A stretch of DNA of 64,000 bases, taken from QAMX01 sp964448855. GTDB taxonomy: Bacteria > Bacillota > Clostridia > Oscillospirales > QAMX01. The stretch is from positions 1 through 64,000 of the forward strand of contig CAYUXI010000003.1 in the NCBI GenBank assembly GCA_964448855.1, written 5' to 3'. Position numbers and translations under genes: made by a program. How positions within the stretch are numbered: position 1 is the first letter of the stretch; each line of letters opens with the position of its first letter. Shown here piece by piece: positions 8,169 through 18,200 of this stretch. The notes beneath the pieces were generated by a model. The model had not been told where the DNA came from. It was given only the letters and a program-made list of their open reading frames with translations, and searched no databases.

Positions 8169-9392
8169 TCAATATCCGTTGGCGTGCAAAAGTGCCAGCG
8201 CAGTGGCCGGACTGTCGGCGCCCGATGCGTTTTTGACCGGCGCAAATTCCTGTGTCCGTTCCACCTGTAAAATTGCCATGCGCTCTAACGAGTGAAACGC
8301 ATCAAAAATAAAGCTCTCGAACTTCAGAGCATTCGGCTCGGTTGGTCGCACCTGCTGCCCCGAATGCGGATCCCAAAACGGAATCGCCTTGTGCGCCGTA
8401 TGCATTGGCAGGCCGAGCTGACAGATCGACTGCAAGGCATCCAGACGGAGGATGTGCGTGACAATGTTGGCATCGCCATACAGCCATGCACCGGAAGCAT
8501 CCACCGCAGAACGCATCTCCGGCGTCAGCTCCGTGTATTCAATGACGCAGGGCTTGCCGTTCCTTTGACAGAACACGCCAACCCGCTCATCAGGAGCGCT
8601 TTTGCAGACGGATTTGCTGGCACAGGGCGCACCGTCCCGATCGAAAAAGCCGACGAACAACGGGTCAGCGGGTTTGGCGAGCGCATTGTCAATCCCGCAG
8701 AAAAAGACGTGGACTACACCGCGGCGCACCATGTCGGCCAGTGCGCCGGAGGCGTGCAGCGCAGCAAATACACCGCCGTTCCCGTCGGGGCCTTCCGCAA
8801 TTCGTCCGCGGTCGGCCAGCAGGATTCGGCCATTGGTATCCATCAACGGCAAAACAGCCTGCTTGAAAAAGAAAACCTGCTGCTCCGAAAGACCGAAAAA
8901 AGCGTTTTCTTTGAAAAAAGCAAGGGTCTGCTGCTCATTTTCGACACTGGTCATCAGATACCACGGAATGACACCGCCTGTTTTGACTTCCAAGTTCCGG
9001 ATACGCGCAGCCAGAAGACCAAACAGAGACGTCCCGATACCGACGTCAAAGCACCCCTTTGGCCCGGCATAGCCGAGCCTCGTGCCCTGCCCACCAGCCA
9101 TAGTGACCACCGCAACGGCACCGTCGCGAATCAGCGCACAGCCCCGCTCGGTCAGAGCGGCAGCTTCCGCATCGGAAAACGACTGCGCAGAAACAGAGGG
9201 AGCGGGGGAGATGGTTCCGCCGAGTGTCGGTGACGTGTCCGCAGCGCGGAAGAGCTGATGCAAATACGGCAAATCGAGATGCTCCAGAGCATCCCAATAG
9301 GCAGAGCGGGTCGATTCGTCCAGATCGTCGATGCCATACAGCAGGTGTGACTGCCCAAAGGATTCAAGCCTGTCTCGCAATGATTCATTCAT
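8169..9392 (-). CDS. UDPGP-family UTP:sugar-1-phosphate uridylyltransferase
   Basis: The 407-residue protein belongs to the eukaryote-like UDPGP family (PF01704), which makes UDP-GlcNAc, UDP-GalNAc or UDP-glucose from UTP and the sugar 1-phosphate. The nucleotide-binding loop MAGGQGTRLGYAGPKG lies at residues 98-113, and the typical PWYLMTS and FESFIFDAF (uridine and sugar-binding) segments follow. It is cytosolic. Its first 8 bases overlap the end of cca, implying coupled translation. It is distinct from the usual bacterial GalU and GlmU, and its sugar specificity cannot be read from sequence; the surrounding glycosidase and Pgi genes fit a role in sugar activation or salvage. Confidence 0.85.
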   Translation of the reverse strand: MNESLRDRLESFGQSHLLYGIDDLDESTRSAYWDALEHLDLPYLHQLFRAADTSPTLGGTISPAPSVSAQSFSDAEAAALTERGCALIRDGAVAVVTMAGGQGTRLGYAGPKGCFDVGIGTSLFGLLAARIRNLEVKTGGVIPWYLMTSVENEQQTLAFFKENAFFGLSEQQVFFFKQAVLPLMDTNGRILLADRGRIAEGPDGNGGVFAALHASGALADMVRRGVVHVFFCGIDNALAKPADPLFVGFFDRDGAPCASKSVCKSAPDERVGVFCQRNGKPCVIEYTELTPEMRSAVDASGAWLYGDANIVTHILRLDALQSICQLGLPMHTAHKAIPFWDPHSGQQVRPTEPNALKFESFIFDAFHSLERMAILQVERTQEFAPVKNASGADSPATALALLHANGY

Positions 9393-10644
9393 AAAAAACA
9401 GTTCCCTTTCCGGATATCAAAGCATCCAGCTTGTTCAAAAGGATGGAGCGGTCGTTCGGCAGCTGATCGTGCATTACACCCCGCAAAAGCGTTTGAAGCA
9501 ACTGACCGACCGCAGCGCCGCGGATGCCGCGCTGCAGCAAATCTGCTCCGTTGACCGCCAACTGCTGCAGCGTGCAGCAGTCTCCGTCGGCCTGAATACG
9601 ATGAACGAGCTGACCTGCCTTCGAAGCGGCAGCTACGCCGTCAGCGTCTTCACGAACCGAACAAATGGAGGCCTGCAAATGAATCCAGTTCAGCAACGGC
9701 TCAAAGCCGAGCTGACCGGCCAGCTCCCGCAGCGCCGCCCGCTCCGTTGGCAGCGGCTCCGAACGCCGCTCCAACAGCGTCCGAACGGCCTGCGACACGC
9801 GATTCGACAAACGCAGCCGCCGCAGCGCAGCCATCCCATCGTCAAACGGCAGCTGAAAACAGAGCGCCGCCAGACGCAGGGGGAAGGACGCGGGAAGCTG
9901 CGCACAAACCTTCGCCGCCGTGGCCAGCTCGGTGGCACTCAGCCGCTGAAGCTCCGGCAGACACGCATTCAGCACCGACGCATAGGAGACGATGACATGG
10001 GAGGCAGCCTGACCACACAGCAGCTTTTCCAGCTCCGAGGTGATTCGCTCGGCTGAAATCGCGGAAAGCAATGGCGCACAGGCAAAAAGCGCCTGCGCAG
10101 TTTCCGGCTCAATCGAAAAGCCAAGCGTCGATGCAAATCGAATGGCGCGCAGAACGCGCAAAGCATCCTCCGTCAATCGCTTCATCGGCTGACCGACACA
10201 GCGAATCAGACCGGCCTTCAGGTCAGCCACTCCGCCGAAAAAATCCCGCAGGCCATCCGTTTCATTGTATGCCATGGCATTGACGGTGAAATCGCGGCGG
10301 GCGGCATCTTCATACAGGGAGCGCGTGAAGCAGACCGCATCCGGATGCCGCCCGTCGGTGTATCCGAGGTCAACCCGATAGGTGGTCACCTCAAACGGAA
10401 TCTGATCCAGAAGCACCGTGACCGTCCCGTGCTGAATGCCGGTATCAAAAGTGGGCAGATCGGAAAAAATCGCCTGAATCTGCTCCGGCAGCGCGCTGGT
10501 TGTGATATCAATGTCGGTCGGCTGACGTCCGAGCAATGCGTCCCGAACGCAGCCACCGACGATATATGCTTCGGCACCGGCTGCTTGCAACCGCCGAAGC
10601 ATTTCTTTTGTCTGCGGGGAAAGCGACTGAAAAAACGCGTTCAT
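9385..10644 (-). CDS. cca: CCA tRNA nucleotidyltransferase
   Basis: This 419-residue protein adds or repairs the 3' CCA end of tRNAs. The class II nucleotidyltransferase head is clear: IVGGCVRDALLGRQPTDIDI at 28-47 with catalytic DxD at 44-46, then RRDFTVNAMAYN and the RCVGQP-RLTEDALRVLRAIRFA helix. The C-terminal half (about 200-419) is helical and diverged as in most firmicute enzymes; the HD domain is not obvious. The ATG overlaps the upstream DUF6259 gene by 4 bases (ATGA). Both tRNAs in this window already encode CCA, so its work here may be mostly repair. Confidence 0.92.
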   Translation of the reverse strand: MNAFFQSLSPQTKEMLRRLQAAGAEAYIVGGCVRDALLGRQPTDIDITTSALPEQIQAIFSDLPTFDTGIQHGTVTVLLDQIPFEVTTYRVDLGYTDGRHPDAVCFTRSLYEDAARRDFTVNAMAYNETDGLRDFFGGVADLKAGLIRCVGQPMKRLTEDALRVLRAIRFASTLGFSIEPETAQALFACAPLLSAISAERITSELEKLLCGQAASHVIVSYASVLNACLPELQRLSATELATAAKVCAQLPASFPLRLAALCFQLPFDDGMAALRRLRLSNRVSQAVRTLLERRSEPLPTERAALRELAGQLGFEPLLNWIHLQASICSVREDADGVAAASKAGQLVHRIQADGDCCTLQQLAVNGADLLQRGIRGAAVGQLLQTLLRGVMHDQLPNDRSILLNKLDALISGKGTVFYE

Positions 10645-12674
10645 GCGGTGTACTCAGCAGACACCACGGAGAGCGGCTCCAAATGCAGATGAAGCGTGCC
10701 GTCTGCATCCATCGTCCCGTTCAACCCGTCCGGAAGCTGCGTCCAATCCTCCGACTGCATAGAAACCTCAAGCGCCTCAGTCGACAGATTGACCACGAGC
10801 AAAACACGCCGACTGTCCTCACAGCGTTCCCAGACAGCAGCCAGCACCGGCCGCTCCGAAATCGCCGTCGGTCGCCCGGCACAGTGCCCGCAGAGATTCG
10901 GAAGCTCACACGAAACAACCGGCGGGCGAAGCATCTGCCCGGCGATGAAGAAGTCATTCAGCCGATAGCGGGTCTGGACAAGGTCGCGATAGAAATCCCG
11001 CTGCTCCGGTGCCCATGACAGATACTGCGCCGGAGAACACCAGCCCATCGCCTCACCGTACAGGAAGGACTGCGACGCGAAAATGCGGACAGCCTCCATA
11101 TCCTGTGCACCGCCGTAGTTGCGGCCAAAGTAGGTGACATACCCGGCATAAATGGCCGACAGCGCCGGAACCTGACCGTCATGCGTCCAGTCCCAAGAGA
11201 GCATCCCGGACAGATGGCGCATATACGGCTCACCGGTACACTCTGTCGTCAGCGTTTTGCCAAGCGGCGCAGTGCGCTGAATGGCATCCAGCATTCGATT
11301 GTACGCCTCGACCCACCAATCACCGCCGCCGGCGGGGTGGTTGTGCGTCTCGTCACAGCAGAGCGCGGGCGGAGCCGCCGCAATCTGGTCGATGTAAACG
11401 GCATCCGCATTCAATTCCTTCAGAATGCGGTCACAGACCGAACGAACCGTATCGTTCCAAACGCCGCTCTGCGGACACATGACAGCCAGACGGACATCGC
11501 TTCCGTCTGACTCCTTGGAGCCGTATGTTTCCGAAATCACCTGCTGCTCCGCATCCTTGCACGCGCCGGGCTTGGCCAGCGAGGAGAACAGCCAGTCCGT
11601 CGTGCCCTGATCCCGCGTATCCCAGAGCCGCCCGTTGATATAGGGCATCACGCGGATTCCGTGCTCCTGCAAACGGTCAAATGCGGGGGGGATAAAATCA
11701 TGCGTTGGGAAATAATGCGGATAATCGTTGTCAAACGGGTTGCGGTGCCAGTTGTAAACGTGGATGGCGGAGGGAACACCGAGGTCTTCCGTGGCATGAA
11801 TCACCTGATCCACGGAAGTGGTGCTGTCGCTCAACCCGCCGGACCACCAGTGGGGCGTTTCCCGCATCCAGCGCGGAACGTCCGGCCGACCGAATTCCGG
11901 GAGCCAGGGCGCTTCCGCATGGACAAACGAGCGGTAGAGCAGCGTGGCGTCATACCAGTCGCCGTCAAAGAGTGCCCAGACCAGTCGCCCGCCGAGCGTC
12001 TGCGAATTTCTGGAATGCGTCAGGTCGAACGCTGGGACATCCGCAAACAACGTCAGATGCGTTTCGTCTCCCTCCGGGCAAACGTCATAGACCAGGCGCT
12101 TCGTGGCCGCCGTGCGGTCATGCACACCGAGGTACAGCCCGTGGCGCGTGGCCTCATCATAACAGGCCATGTATGCGGCAGAAACGTTGATGGACGGATA
12201 AACGTGATCCCGTTTCAGCTTCTGCCCCGGCAGACCACGCACCAGAACACCGGGACCGAGCGGGTAGAAAATGCAGGAAGTGTCGGAAACCAGCGTAATC
12301 GGCAGCTGCGGGTAGGTCAGGGACTGCAGCGACCAGTCCTCTGACAGCACCGAACAGGACACCGTCCATTCAATGGATGCATTGTCCTTCGGCACCGCAG
12401 ACAGAAAGACCTGAATTTCCGGGCGGTTGAAGGTCAGCTGTGTGCCGTCCGAAGAGACAAACAGAGACCAACCTGTCAGAGAGTCAAGCGTTTCCGTTTG
12501 GTTGTCAGAGAGATGCCGGACGCAGAGCGAGAAAAGGGAAGCACACCCGGAAAACCAGTCGGTTTTCGTGCGGGTATCGCGCAGCTGTGTCAGTGCGGCG
12601 CCGTCGGCGAGACAGGTCAGTGTGACACAAAAATCCCGCGAACGGAGGAAAAAGGAACGTTTATCTGCTTGCAT
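10641..12674 (-). CDS. DUF6259-type glycoside-hydrolase-like protein
   Basis: The protein has 677 residues and no signal peptide. The N-terminal 270 residues look like an all-beta domain; the central part is a TIM-barrel-like region with AIHVYNWHRNPFDND, VMPYINGRLWDT, ADAVYIDQIAAAPP and TTECTGEPYM, the last two offering an acidic pair for catalysis. A C-terminal beta domain follows (about 590-677). It resembles DUF6259 proteins, which are structurally like clan GH-D/GH13 enzymes but have little biochemistry published. It is translationally coupled to cca downstream and lies 36 bases after the DUF4432 gene. A role in cytosolic oligosaccharide breakdown is inferred from context. Confidence 0.6.
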   Translation of the reverse strand: MQADKRSFFLRSRDFCVTLTCLADGAALTQLRDTRTKTDWFSGCASLFSLCVRHLSDNQTETLDSLTGWSLFVSSDGTQLTFNRPEIQVFLSAVPKDNASIEWTVSCSVLSEDWSLQSLTYPQLPITLVSDTSCIFYPLGPGVLVRGLPGQKLKRDHVYPSINVSAAYMACYDEATRHGLYLGVHDRTAATKRLVYDVCPEGDETHLTLFADVPAFDLTHSRNSQTLGGRLVWALFDGDWYDATLLYRSFVHAEAPWLPEFGRPDVPRWMRETPHWWSGGLSDSTTSVDQVIHATEDLGVPSAIHVYNWHRNPFDNDYPHYFPTHDFIPPAFDRLQEHGIRVMPYINGRLWDTRDQGTTDWLFSSLAKPGACKDAEQQVISETYGSKESDGSDVRLAVMCPQSGVWNDTVRSVCDRILKELNADAVYIDQIAAAPPALCCDETHNHPAGGGDWWVEAYNRMLDAIQRTAPLGKTLTTECTGEPYMRHLSGMLSWDWTHDGQVPALSAIYAGYVTYFGRNYGGAQDMEAVRIFASQSFLYGEAMGWCSPAQYLSWAPEQRDFYRDLVQTRYRLNDFFIAGQMLRPPVVSCELPNLCGHCAGRPTAISERPVLAAVWERCEDSRRVLLVVNLSTEALEVSMQSEDWTQLPDGLNGTMDADGTLHLHLEPLSVVSAEYTA

Positions 12675-12710
12675 GAAAATTCCAGCCTTTCATCGCATTC
12701 GTTGCTGCGG

Positions 12711-13742
12711 TTACAGATCGTAGAAGGAAAGCTTGAGCCGATACGTCAGCTTCTGGAACGGGTTGATGCGCAGAATGGAGCCGTTGACCCGCTCTGCTTC
12801 ACGCCCCATGATATACATATTGGCCGGTTCGATGCCGAGGGCATAGTCGCCGGAACGCATGGACTTCCACTCGCAGAGATTGGGCAGATTCTGCTGCTCA
12901 TACGAAATGGCAGCACCGACGCCGAGTGTCGGGTTTTCAGCCCGAACCGTACACCAGCCGTCTGCATCGGCCTTCAGCTTCCGGAAGAAGACGTGCTCAA
13001 AGAAATCGTCCGCAGGCGGAATGATCGTTGAGGCTTCGTCCAGCCCCTCCTCCGCCTCCGGCGTCCGCGCAATGCAGGTGTTCTCCGGGAAAATCAGCTT
13101 CAGATCCTCACTCAGGAAGGGGAATCCGAAGTTCATGTGGTACAGCAGGCAGAACTCTTCCTGTGTGAAGCCGATGTTTTCCAGCTCATCCGTGATGGTC
13201 AGGCTGTTTTCACCGAGCGATGTTGCAATGGAACGGTGCAGCAGCAGATTGTGCTGGAACAGTGCGCTTTCACGCATCGTGCCGCTGGCTTCGATTCGAT
13301 ATTCATCTCCGTCCCAGAACGCTCTGGCACAGAGATTTTCCGCGGGCGTGACGCCGATGTTGCCGTGGCACTGATGGAAGGTGCCGTCATCCTCCACGCT
13401 CTCCGGACCGGCATTCAGTAGCCCGGACGTGAACAGCATCCCGCCTGAAACGGTGCGCGAAAACTGACCGGGAACCGGCTGACCGTACAGCTGGTTGGTG
13501 AGCCCGTTTTTCGACTGTTGGGACATGGTAATCCCTTTGTAGCGCAGCACGGGGATGTCGAGACACTTGTCCGGAAGCGCGACAAATTCCAGTCCGCTGC
13601 CTGTGCGGAATTCGAGCGCAGAGGTCCCCTTGGCCTTGCCGCTGTCATATACCATCGGCGTGACACCGGCCATGTTGGAAGGATTGCCGACGTAGCGAAG
13701 CAGCTCCTTACGCGTATATTGTTTTCCAAACAGAGTTGCCAT
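12711..13742 (-). CDS. DUF4432 family aldose-epimerase-like protein
   Basis: The protein has 343 residues with the galactose-mutarotase-like beta-sandwich expected from LEFRTGSGLEFVALPDKCLDI, the LHRSIATSLGENSLTITDELEN strand-turn segment and LLYHMNFGFPFLSE, features shared with DUF4432 proteins. The ATG follows AAAGGCGGTTACAACAG. It lies 38 bases after pgi and precedes a glycosidase-like gene, so it probably handles anomers of a sugar or sugar phosphate released by these enzymes. The family lacks firm biochemical assignment; the epimerase role is by fold. Confidence 0.7.
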   Translation of the reverse strand: MATLFGKQYTRKELLRYVGNPSNMAGVTPMVYDSGKAKGTSALEFRTGSGLEFVALPDKCLDIPVLRYKGITMSQQSKNGLTNQLYGQPVPGQFSRTVSGGMLFTSGLLNAGPESVEDDGTFHQCHGNIGVTPAENLCARAFWDGDEYRIEASGTMRESALFQHNLLLHRSIATSLGENSLTITDELENIGFTQEEFCLLYHMNFGFPFLSEDLKLIFPENTCIARTPEAEEGLDEASTIIPPADDFFEHVFFRKLKADADGWCTVRAENPTLGVGAAISYEQQNLPNLCEWKSMRSGDYALGIEPANMYIMGREAERVNGSILRINPFQKLTYRLKLSFYDL

Positions 13743-13781
13743 CTGTTGTAACCGCCTTTCTTTTCTGGTCTAATGCGATTG

Positions 13782-15113
13782 TCAGCGGGCGAGACGTGCT
13801 TCCAACGCGGCACGCTTGTCTTCGAAGCCGGGCTTGCCGATCAGGGCATACATATTCTGCTTGTAGGCCTCCACACCGGGCTGGTTGAACGGGTTCACGC
13901 CGAGCAGATAGCCGGACAGACCGCAGGCGAATTCGAAGAAATAGACCAGCTCACCAAAGGTGTAGGCACTCGGCGCATCCAGCTCGACCGCGATGTTCGG
14001 AACGCCGCCGTCCACGTGCGCCAGGACGGTGCCGAGACGTGCCATACGGTTCAGCTCGTCCAGCTCTTTCCCGGCCATGAAGTTCAGACCGTCCAGATTG
14101 TCCTCCGACATCGGCACATAAATCTGCGAACCGGAGCGGTCAAAGCTGACGACGGTTTCAAACAGATTGCGCATACCCTGCTGAATGTACTGCCCCATGG
14201 AGTGCAGGTCGGCGGTCAAATCGACAGACGCCGGGAAAATTCCCTGATTGTCCTTGCCTTCGCTTTCGCCGTACAGCTGCTTCCACCATTCGCCGACATA
14301 GCGGAACCGCGGCTCATAGGCGGCAATGATTTCGGTGGTGAAGCCCTTGCGGTAGAGCGCGTTGCGTGCCGCGGCATACTGCCAGGCCGGATTGTCAACG
14401 GAAGGAACGGCCACACAGTCGGCCATGGCGGCAGCGCCGTCCAGCATGGCCTGAATGTCGATTCCGGCCACTGCGATCGGCAGCAGACCGACCGGCGTCA
14501 GGACGGAGAAACGGCCGCCGACGTCATCCGGAATGACAAACGACGTATAGCCGAGCGAATCCGCCAGCGTTTTCAGTGCGCCGCGTGCGCGGTCGGTCGT
14601 TGCATAAATCCGGCTCTTTGCGCCGTCAACACCGTAGCGCTTTTCGATCAGCTCACGGAAAATCCGGAAGGAAACCGCCGGTTCCGTTGTGGTGCCGGAT
14701 TTCGAAATGACGTTGATGGAGTAATCCACGCCGTCCAGCAGCCCGATCAGCTCTTCGGCCTGTGCTGCGGAGAGGGAGTTCCCGGCGAAGAAAATCTTCG
14801 GCGAACCCTTCCCGGCGGTCAGATTATAGTTGGGGGACTTGACAAATTCAATGGCGGCACGGGCTCCCAGATAGGAACCGCCGATGCCGATGACCAGCAA
14901 AACGTCGGAGTCGGAGCGAATCTTGTCCGCAGCAGCCTGCACGGCGGCAACCTCTGCACGGTCGATGGTTTTCGGCAGAGAGAGCCAGCCGAGAAAATCA
15001 TTTCCCAGACCGGTGTGGCCGACGAGTGTTGCGTGTGCGGCAGGCAGCTCCGCCATCACTTCATCGATGGGCGCGAAGGAACGCATATTTTGAACGGAAA
15101 CGGATAATGACAT
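13782..15113 (-). CDS. pgi: Glucose-6-phosphate isomerase
   Basis: This 443-residue enzyme interconverts glucose 6-phosphate and fructose 6-phosphate. The family signatures are present: VIGIGGSYLGARAAIEF, VISKSGTTTEPAVSFRIFRE, and, near the C-terminus, GVEAYKQNMYALIGKPGF containing the conserved lysine. The length matches the compact bacterial form. The start at 15113 has CAGGAG nine bases upstream; a nearer ATG at 15122 abuts the same site and is less likely. It has its own promoter (15169-15197) and starts the cluster that runs through epimerase-like, glycosidase-like, cca and UDPGP genes. Confidence 0.95.
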   Translation of the reverse strand: MSLSVSVQNMRSFAPIDEVMAELPAAHATLVGHTGLGNDFLGWLSLPKTIDRAEVAAVQAAADKIRSDSDVLLVIGIGGSYLGARAAIEFVKSPNYNLTAGKGSPKIFFAGNSLSAAQAEELIGLLDGVDYSINVISKSGTTTEPAVSFRIFRELIEKRYGVDGAKSRIYATTDRARGALKTLADSLGYTSFVIPDDVGGRFSVLTPVGLLPIAVAGIDIQAMLDGAAAMADCVAVPSVDNPAWQYAAARNALYRKGFTTEIIAAYEPRFRYVGEWWKQLYGESEGKDNQGIFPASVDLTADLHSMGQYIQQGMRNLFETVVSFDRSGSQIYVPMSEDNLDGLNFMAGKELDELNRMARLGTVLAHVDGGVPNIAVELDAPSAYTFGELVYFFEFACGLSGYLLGVNPFNQPGVEAYKQNMYALIGKPGFEDKRAALEARLAR

Positions 15114-15168
15114 AAATAACATCTCCTGAATTTGATATTCTGACTGTCTGAATGTCAGCAACAGCAAC

Positions 15169-15197
15169 ATTATACCACATTTCCCGCACGTTTACAA
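15169..15197 (-). promoter_or_regulatory. Sigma-A promoter for pgi operon
   Basis: Minus strand TTGTAA (15197-15192), 17-base spacer, TATAAT (15174-15169). An 8-bp inverted repeat TTTCCCGC/GCGGGAAA (15180-15187 and 15200-15207) brackets the -35 and spacer, and could be an operator or part of the GH92 gene's 3' hairpin. Confidence 0.7.
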
Positions 15198-15215
15198 CAG
15201 CGGGAAACCGACGGA

Positions 15216-18200
15216 TCAACGAACCGGCGTGACGGAAAAATCCGTGAATTTGACCAATCGCAGATCCGGCACGCATGAATTGACAAACAGCCCGATGTAC
15301 TGCGCCTGAGCAGCATCCGGATAGGTGTATCCGCCCTGCCGAATCCAGTCCGCATCCTCGCCGTTTCGATAGAAGCAGTTGAAATGCTGCCCGCGCTTTT
15401 CCACGCGAATCCAGTAGGGCGCTTCCGGTCCGTCCCGCATTCCGCCCAGACTGTCCGCATCCACCTGATCGGTGTAGACCTTGTTAAAAAAACCACGAGA
15501 GGACATCGCTCCGGCGTACAGCAAGCCGCCGACATCGTCCCACGGCTTGTCCAGCGTGTTCTTGACGACAATGCCGTGCATGGCGTAGGGTGTGGTATAG
15601 CCTTCCCAGGCAATTCGAACCATGGCGTCAAAATCGCCTTCGATCGGCAGCCGATTCCAGAGAATTCCGTATTCCATGCGGTTGGAGCGCACACTCGGAT
15701 ACTGATGCTGGCTCCCGGCGGCGCGGATGTAGAGGTGCTCACCGGCGGCCCCGAATTCGGCAGCTGTGCCGCGCCAGCAAATCCACCGCGCTTCGTCCGG
15801 CGGGGTACAGAAATCCAGCTCTGCCGCCTGACCGCAGGTGCCGGTTCGCGGCTGAATGGCAGCTACATGGTTGCCGCAGGATGGCAAAAATAACCGGAAG
15901 GCGACTGTGCGTGTTTCGCCCGGTGAGAGCGTGACGGATACCTGATCAGCAACCACCCCGTCCAGCAGACAGAGCATCTCCGTCGTACCGGCGATGCTCC
16001 CAAGATTCTGAACGTCAGCCGAAACCGTGAAGCATTCGTCCTGCGAACGCGCCATCACCCGATCCGTTCGCGTATCCCCGCAGTGCCAGATGGGCGGGCG
16101 CGGCTCCGCAACCGATACGGCAAACGGAACGCCGCAAACGGACAGGGACGTGGTTGCCTGATCATAAGCCACGGCGGACAGGACAAACCATCCGTCTGTA
16201 TCCCGCGCCAGATAACAGATCTCCCGACTGCGCACCATCCCGTTTTCCAGAACCTGACCGTCCAAAGAGCCGTCTGCCCCGTCGTTGCGCAGATGCACCC
16301 GGATTTCGGATGGCTGACCGGCGCGGAGCGTGTGATCGCCTTCCACCGCCAGCACGGAAAAACGGGGCGTTTCCGTCGTTTCGGACGGCGGCGCAGCGTC
16401 AAAATCGGTGCCCCAATCAGACGGCTGACTGCCCATTTCCAAAACCAGCTCGCCTCCGGCCATGATCTCCGCGTGAGACAGCCAGCACCGCCGCAGCGCT
16501 GTACCGTTGAGTGATGCCGACTGAATGTAAATGGTTTCCGGGGAATTGCCGTTGGCCGTGACCGTGAACGTTTTGCCGCCCGGCAGCTGCAGCGTCCAGC
16601 GGTTGAACGCCGGAGACGTCAGCGTATAGCAGGGTCTGGCCGGGCAGGAGGGGAACAGTCCAAGCGCAATCAGAACAAACCACGCACTCATGGCCCCGGA
16701 ATCGTCCTCCCCGTATAAGCCGCCGGGCTCGAGCGAATGCACGGTGGGCATATATCGCCGACAGATCTCCATCGTTCTGTCGGGACGGCGCGCAAAGGTG
16801 TAGATAAACGGAATATGGAAGGCCGTTTCGTTGATGTGATTGAAACGGTTGTGCGAAAAGGTCCCGTCGATGTGCTCGACCATCCGCTGATCGCCGCCCA
16901 TCAGATTGATGACGCCCTGAATGTCGTGCGGAACCAGCGTGGTATATTCCCAGGGCGAGCATTCGCAGAACCCACGCTTGTGGGAATCGTTCGGGTTGAA
17001 GGGTTCCACCCAGGAACCGTCGGCACGCCTGCGCCGGACAAACCCCGTCTTCGGATCGAACACATTCCGATAGTTCTGCGCCCGCCGCGCAAAATACCGC
17101 GCATCCTCCTCATAGCCGAGCGCCCGCGCCAGCTGCGCGGTACACCAGTCATCGTAGGAAAATTCCAGCGTGACGGAAACGGAAAAATCGCGCTCGCTGT
17201 TGGCCTCGTTCGCCGGCAGATACCCCAGCGAATCATAGGCCGCCGGAACACCATCCACACCGCGCTTCAAAGCAGCATCGTCCGGCAGCACGGCAGCGGC
17301 GCGCTTCATCCCCTCGTAAGCCGCCTCTGCATCAAAGTTGCGGCGCCCCTTGAACCAGGACTCCGTCAGGACGCTGGACGCATGGTGCCCGGTCATGCAC
17401 GGAATCAGACCGAGACAGGGCGCAGGGGACATGGGCAGACGCCCGGCCTGCCGATAGGTCTCAACGAGTGTCCAGGCAACGTCATCCTGTCGCTCCGGCT
17501 CCAGCAGATGGTGGAGCGGGTGCGTAGAGCGGAATGTGTCCCAGAGCGCCCACATATCGCTGTAAAAATGGCGGCCGTGGCTGTCCTGCGTGTGCGGGTG
17601 TCCGTCTGCACCCAGGAAAAAACGGCCGCCCTCCTCGTCGTATTCAACCGGCAGATTGAGGCAGCGGTACAAATCCGAATAGAAAATTCGCCGGAGGTTG
17701 TCGTCGGGTGTCTCGATCTCGATCACGGAGAGCGCACGGTCCCAGGCGTCCTTGCATTCGCAGACCACCCGCTCAAAATCATCGTCCGGAATCTGCGCAT
17801 CCAGATTGCGCGACGCCTGCTCTACACTGATGTACGAAATGCCGACACGGACAAAGACGACTTCGCCCGCTGCTGTGGAAAAAACAGGCGCAGCGCCGAA
17901 TTTTCGCCCGCCCGCCGAAACCGCATCCGGCTGAATCTGACCATCCTGCCAGTAAATCACCCGCTCAAACGGCTTGGAAAGGCGCAGCGTGAAATACACA
18001 CGGGTTTCCGGCGTGTTGGGATACCCGATCGGATAGACGCCGTAGCCGCACAGCTCCCGGTTCCCATGTGCTTCAATGTGACCGTCGTAGCCGAGTGCGT
18101 AGCGACAGAGCGTGTGCGAGAGATCGATCATCAGCCGCGCATCGGTCGCCTCCGGGTACGTCAGCCGGAAGATGGAACAGTTTTTCGACGCACTCATTTC